Positions 6,672 to 9,031 of a stretch of DNA of 9,031 nt are shown here, in pieces. The position numbers and the translations under genes were made by a program. Position 1 is the first letter of the stretch, and each line of letters starts with the position of its first letter. The notes beneath the pieces are model-generated. The model saw only the letters and a program-made list of their open reading frames with translations, searched no databases and was not told the DNA's origin. The DNA is from an uncultured Collinsella sp. (GTDB lineage Bacteria > Actinomycetota > Coriobacteriia > Coriobacteriales > Coriobacteriaceae), in assembly GCA_905213265.1 (NCBI GenBank), contig CAJMHR010000057.1, forward strand, positions 1 to 9,031. The letters are read 5' to 3'.

Positions 6672-7370
6672 CTACAGATCGCGTTCTCGATAAACCTTGG
6701 TGCTGACAGCGCAGCTGATTGCACATAGTGCGAGCGCCAGTACTGCAATTCCTGCACACAGACAGCCAAGGACGGCGGGATCGGGATTTGCCCCGGCAAT
6801 CGACATGAGCCAGTTGCTGATGGGGTTGGAGGAACTCAGCATTGCCATGGTGCCGCAGCCAAACAGGGCAAACAGGCCAAGGGAAAGGCGCAGCGCCTCC
6901 ATGTGCCCAAAGCGAAAGAACAGCGGCTGTGTCAAGAATACCATCATGAGGGAGATGAGCATCGATGCCGCCGAGGCGGTTGCGATTTCAAAGATCGTCT
7001 GGCATGTCGAAGGGATGCCCATGGGGTCGAAGAGCGGAAGGGCGAGGATGTTCAGAAGCGTAGCCGCGCATGCCATGACGACCGAGAAGACAACGATGCA
7101 CAGGTAGCGTGCGCAAATAATGTCTTTGCGCGAGAAGGGCAACGTTGCTCGATAACGTTCCCAGCCGTTTTGGTTATCGTAGCCAGCTAGTGAGTTCATG
7201 ATTATGATGGGCGACATTGCGCTGGCCGCACAGGCGCCGGCGCTCATGCCGGAATCGCCGTCTGTCGCGTTGGCAAGGGTCAATACGACGAATATGAACA
7301 GGCCGACGCCCGCGATGCTCGGGATGAGCGTGCGAACGATGGCGAGCTCGGATATAAAGGCACGTTTCAT
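6672..7370 (-). CDS. ABC-2 family transporter permease
   Basis: The 232-residue membrane protein has about six hydrophobic helices (near 14-34, 44-62, 88-112, 130-152, 160-178 and 198-222). The segment GWERYRATLPFSRKDIICARYL (69-90) is the characteristic cytoplasmic stretch of the ABC2_membrane_5-type permeases found next to BcrA/YtrB-like ATPases. With the upstream ATPase it would make an exporter, possibly acting on peptides, antimicrobials or envelope compounds; the substrate cannot be read from sequence. Its ATG overlaps the ATPase TGA stop in an ATGA arrangement, a sign of translational coupling, with GAAAGGG upstream inside the ATPase gene. It is the last gene of the operon and ends convergent to the CLC gene. 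I see no convincing terminator in the 88-bp gap. Confidence 0.87.
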   Translation of the reverse strand: MKRAFISELAIVRTLIPSIAGVGLFIFVVLTLANATDGDSGMSAGACAASAMSPIIIMNSLAGYDNQNGWERYRATLPFSRKDIICARYLCIVVFSVVMACAATLLNILALPLFDPMGIPSTCQTIFEIATASAASMLISLMMVFLTQPLFFRFGHMEALRLSLGLFALFGCGTMAMLSSSNPISNWLMSIAGANPDPAVLGCLCAGIAVLALALCAISCAVSTKVYRERDL

Positions 7371-8248
7371 TTCGAAGACCCTTTCAGTATGAGGCGTAGA
7401 TAGTCGTCAATGGTTGCCCGATCGCAGGGAATCTCGGGAAAGGCCTCGAGCGTATCGCGGCGGTTGGGCACGAGCACGTCCACGCTATAGGCGTGGTGGA
7501 CGGCACGGGCGCCTTCGACGCAAGCCATAAGCTCGGCAGCCTGCGATTGGGTGCAGTGGGCGATGCCGGCGCGGTCGGTAATGTCCTCGCGCGGCAGGTC
7601 AAACACAATCGAGCCGTTATCGATGCAGATGACGCGATCAGCGGTGCGATCGAGGTCGGACGTAATGTGGCTCGAGAGCAACACGCTGTGCTGCCCGTCG
7701 GCGACAAAGGCAAGCAGCTCATCAAGCAGTTCCTCGCGTGCCATGGGATCGAGGCCCGCGGTGGCTTCGTCCAAAACGAGCAGCTTGGCCTGGTGGCTGA
7801 GCGCGCAGGCAAGTTGCAGTTTCATGCCCATGCCGCGGGAGAGGTCCTTGACCTTTGCCTTGGGATCCAAGCCAAATCGGTCGATGAATCCGGCGAACGT
7901 TTCGCGGCCCCACGTGGGGTACGCCGGGCCTACGAGCGACTCGATCTGGCCCACCTTGAGTGTGGAAGGGAAAGGACACGTGTCCAGCACGAGACCGACA
8001 CGGGTGCGCAAGCAGCGCTGCGCTTCACCGGGTGCGTCGGCGCCACAGCGCTGCCCAAACAGGTGCACCTCGCCGGCATCGAGTTTGATAAGCCCAAGCG
8101 CGGCTCGAATCGTCGTTGTTTTGCCGGCACCGTTGGCACCAACAAAGCCGACGATCTGGCCGGGCTCCACGGCAAGCGTGACGTCGCGCAGCGAAAAGCG
8201 GTCGCTTACAGTGTGTGAGATGCCTTTGAGTTCTAGCAAGTTTTGCAT
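7367..8248 (-). CDS. ABC transporter ATP-binding protein (BcrA/YtrB-like)
   Basis: The 293-residue ATPase has Walker A GANGAGKTT (37-45), a signature loop reading LSRGMGMK (136-143) in place of LSGGQ, Walker B LLVLDEA (156-162), D-loop GLDP (165-168) and the switch His194 (SSHI). The LSRGM variant is common in ATPases that serve ABC-2 permeases of the bacitracin-resistance/YtrB kind. A C-terminal region of about 75 residues after the nucleotide-binding domain is less conserved. Start choice: ATG 8248 begins the usual QNLLELKGI strand and has AGAAAGG 8 nt upstream. The same frame runs open to 8713 but crosses the GntR gene and is not coding there. It lies 23 nt after the regulator and overlaps the permease by 4 nt, so all three probably share one mRNA. 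Confidence 0.94.
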   Translation of the reverse strand: MQNLLELKGISHTVSDRFSLRDVTLAVEPGQIVGFVGANGAGKTTTIRAALGLIKLDAGEVHLFGQRCGADAPGEAQRCLRTRVGLVLDTCPFPSTLKVGQIESLVGPAYPTWGRETFAGFIDRFGLDPKAKVKDLSRGMGMKLQLACALSHQAKLLVLDEATAGLDPMAREELLDELLAFVADGQHSVLLSSHITSDLDRTADRVICIDNGSIVFDLPREDITDRAGIAHCTQSQAAELMACVEGARAVHHAYSVDVLVPNRRDTLEAFPEIPCDRATIDDYLRLILKGSSK

Positions 8249-8271
8249 GGTATAGCCTTTCTTGCAGATGG

Positions 8272-8652
8272 CTACTGCATGGTTTCGGGGGCCACCAGGT
8301 CGAGCATCTCGTGCAGTTTGTCGCGCGTGACGCCCAGGGTTTCGGCTTGGCTTGCCGCTTTCGCAAGCAGGTCTTCGATATGGCAGAGCTGGTTTTCGCG
8401 CAAAAGCTCCTGGTTGCCCTCGGCGACAAAACAGCCCTTGCCCTGCACGGTGCAGATAAACCCGAGCTGCTCCAGGTCGGCGTAGGCGCGCTTGGTGGTG
8501 ATGACGCTCACGCCAAGATCGCTCGCGAGTGCACGGATGCTGGGGAGTTTGGCTCCCGCAGCGAGCGTGCCCGAAAGGATCTGGGCTTTGACCTGCGAGG
8601 TTATCTGCTCGTAGATGGGCTTGTCGCTCGAATTGGATAGGATGATGTCCAC
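8272..8652 (-). CDS. GntR-family transcriptional regulator, YtrA subfamily
   Basis: This 126-residue protein has an N-terminal winged helix-turn-helix (about 8-77): KPIYEQITSQVKAQILSG, then LPSIRALASDLGVS and TTKRAYADLEQLGF. It is followed by only about 50 residues of helical tail. That short tail without a large ligand domain marks the YtrA subfamily, whose members typically repress their own operon encoding an ABC transporter, exactly the context here. The start is GTG 8652, supported by AAGGAG (8658-8663) 5 nt upstream and a good promoter further up. It is the first gene of a regulator-ATPase-permease operon. In characterised relatives the inducer is often a cell-envelope-active antibiotic or stress; the inducer here is unknown. 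Confidence 0.93.
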   Translation of the reverse strand: MDIILSNSSDKPIYEQITSQVKAQILSGTLAAGAKLPSIRALASDLGVSVITTKRAYADLEQLGFICTVQGKGCFVAEGNQELLRENQLCHIEDLLAKAASQAETLGVTRDKLHEMLDLVAPETMQ

Positions 8653-8657
8653 AGCGG

Positions 8658-8663
8658 CTCCTT
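8658..8663 (-). promoter_or_regulatory. Ribosome binding site fixing the GTG start of the GntR gene
   Basis: On the - strand this reads AAGGAG, 5 nt before GTG 8652. It is the strongest Shine-Dalgarno match in the window and supports the non-ATG start, which gives the usual N-terminus for this subfamily. Confidence 0.75.
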
Positions 8664-8679
8664 AGCTGATGGGCTACAC

Positions 8680-8723
8680 GTGTATATAACCGGTAAGCAC
8701 AGTATATATACACTATATACAGT
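8680..8723. promoter_or_regulatory. Candidate GntR/YtrA-type operator: nested AT-rich inverted repeats
   Basis: Two overlapping symmetric elements are visible. One is GTATATA-N5-TATATAC (8702-8720), extendable to 9 of 10 paired bases per arm at 8699-8723. The other is GTGTATATA (8680-8688) with its exact reverse complement TATATACAC (8705-8713) across 16 nt. The elements cover the -10 region and the probable start site of the - strand promoter. A repressor bound here would block transcription of the regulator-ABC operon. Published YtrA-family sites are likewise GTGTA...TACAC inverted repeats; binding here is inferred. Confidence 0.6.
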
Positions 8724-8730
8724 TATGCAA
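8701..8730 (-). promoter_or_regulatory. Sigma70-type promoter of the GntR-ABC operon
   Basis: On the - strand a -35 box TTGCAT (8725-8730) and a -10 box TATACT (8701-8706) are separated by 18 nt. Transcription would start near 8694, about 40 nt before GTG 8652. The -10 box lies inside the AT-rich inverted repeats described as the operator, consistent with autorepression. Confidence 0.6.
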
Positions 8731-8762
8731 GAGGTAAATAGGGATTGTCCGCTCGTTCATTC

Positions 8763-8819
8763 ATCTCAATCTGTAACAACTGGAGAAGTTTTTGGCTGCT
8801 AGATGTTACAGATCGAGAT
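8763..8819. repeat. 57-bp palindromic repeat, copy 1
   Basis: The core arms ATCTGTAACA (8769-8778) and TGTTACAGAT (8804-8813) are perfect reverse complements separated by 25 nt. Flanks extend the symmetry (ATCTCA against CGAGAT). The same unit recurs exactly 80 bp downstream. No coding potential is seen across it. It lies upstream of the GntR promoter, so it is not part of that transcript. Confidence 0.75.
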
Positions 8820-8842
8820 CTTTCTGGGACGTCCACCTGTTT

Positions 8843-8899
8843 GTCTAAATCTGTAACAGGTAGAGGTTCAAAAACCGTCTAGATGTTACAGATCGAGAC
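8843..8899. repeat. 57-bp palindromic repeat, copy 2
   Basis: The same 10-bp arms occur at 8849-8858 and 8884-8893, again 25 nt apart. With the inner TAGA/TCTA the arms match at 14 of 16 positions (8849-8864 against 8878-8893). The right arm and its flank are identical to copy 1 from GATGTTACAG through CGAGA, while the loop differs, which suggests selection on the arms or recombination between copies. Confidence 0.75.
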
Positions 8900-9031
8900 A
8901 ATACTGCTGCGGAGTGCCGCCATCGACTGCTACCCTAGGCCCTAACTGATGAATTTGTCCTGATAGGCGCCCTAGAGCGGGATTTCGCGGCTACAATAGT
9001 GCGGTTACAACGACGTAATGCACTCAATGCA
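8900..9031. other. Non-coding tail of the window, possible start of a downstream promoter region
   Basis: No gene is seen here. A TACAAT box at 8992-8997 on the + strand could be the -10 element of a gene beyond the window, but no acceptable -35 box is found at 16-18 nt. Together with the promoter and the two palindromes, this completes a gene-free stretch of about 380 bp (8653-9031). Confidence 0.35.

Noticed and set aside
5510..6799. 429-residue open frame on the - strand opposite the CLC gene
   Set aside because: It is antisense to a clear CLC protein, its composition is low-complexity (Gln/His/Ala/Gly-rich), and it runs past the CLC gene without a recognisable domain. High GC makes such shadows common.
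7493..8255. Open frames of 234-241 residues on the + strand opposite the ATPase
   Set aside because: They are antisense to strongly conserved ATPase motifs and have no recognisable protein features.
8249..8713. N-terminal extension of the ABC ATPase to 448 residues
   Set aside because: The extension crosses the GntR gene in another frame and reads as arginine/histidine-rich noise. The domain begins normally at ATG 8248, which has a ribosome site.
8763..8899. Reading the repeated ATCTGTAACA motifs as a CRISPR array
   Set aside because: There are only two units, each itself a long palindrome; there are no 30-36 nt direct repeats with regular unique spacers, and no cas genes.

Overview
The window is high-GC bacterial chromosome whose gene content and style suggest a gut Actinomycetota of class Coriobacteriia, probably Collinsella or a close relative. 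The basis is the SBP-domain hybrid histidine kinases, the NimA-like flavoprotein, the codon style and the intergenic palindromes. This is inference; there is no rRNA or phylogenetic marker here.

Layout. (1) 1-564, + strand: the 3' end of a hybrid histidine kinase, cut by the window edge. It ends at a perfect 16-bp hairpin that it shares with the convergent gene. (2) 634-3960, - strand: a large membrane hybrid sensor kinase (two periplasmic-type solute-binding domains, one TM helix, HisKA, HATPase, receiver) followed after 42 nt by a NimA-like pyridoxamine-phosphate-oxidase-fold flavoprotein. (3) 3961-4157: a divergent intergenic region with a 58-bp imperfect palindrome. (4) 4158-6583, + strand: a minimal two-TM potassium-type channel, a LOG-family (TIGR00730) Rossmann-fold protein, and a CLC-family anion channel/transporter. 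The CLC gene is of an atypical YfeO-like type that lacks the canonical gating glutamate. (5) 6672-8652, - strand: a compact three-gene operon of a YtrA-type GntR repressor, an ABC ATPase and an ABC-2 permease. The last two overlap by ATGA. A good sigma70-type promoter with AT-rich inverted repeats upstream suggests autoregulation. (6) 8653-9031: no gene. It holds that promoter/operator and two 57-bp palindromic repeats exactly 80 bp apart that carry four ATCTGTAACA half-sites.

How the parts fit. The region reads as core or lightly accessory genome concerned with envelope sensing and ion or small-molecule transport: two sensor kinases, a cation channel beside an anion channel, and a repressor-controlled exporter-type ABC system. 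There is no transposase, phage gene, CRISPR array or defence module. The most unusual features are the two families of intergenic palindromes and the non-canonical CLC protein. I see no clear evidence of a wholly new multi-gene system.
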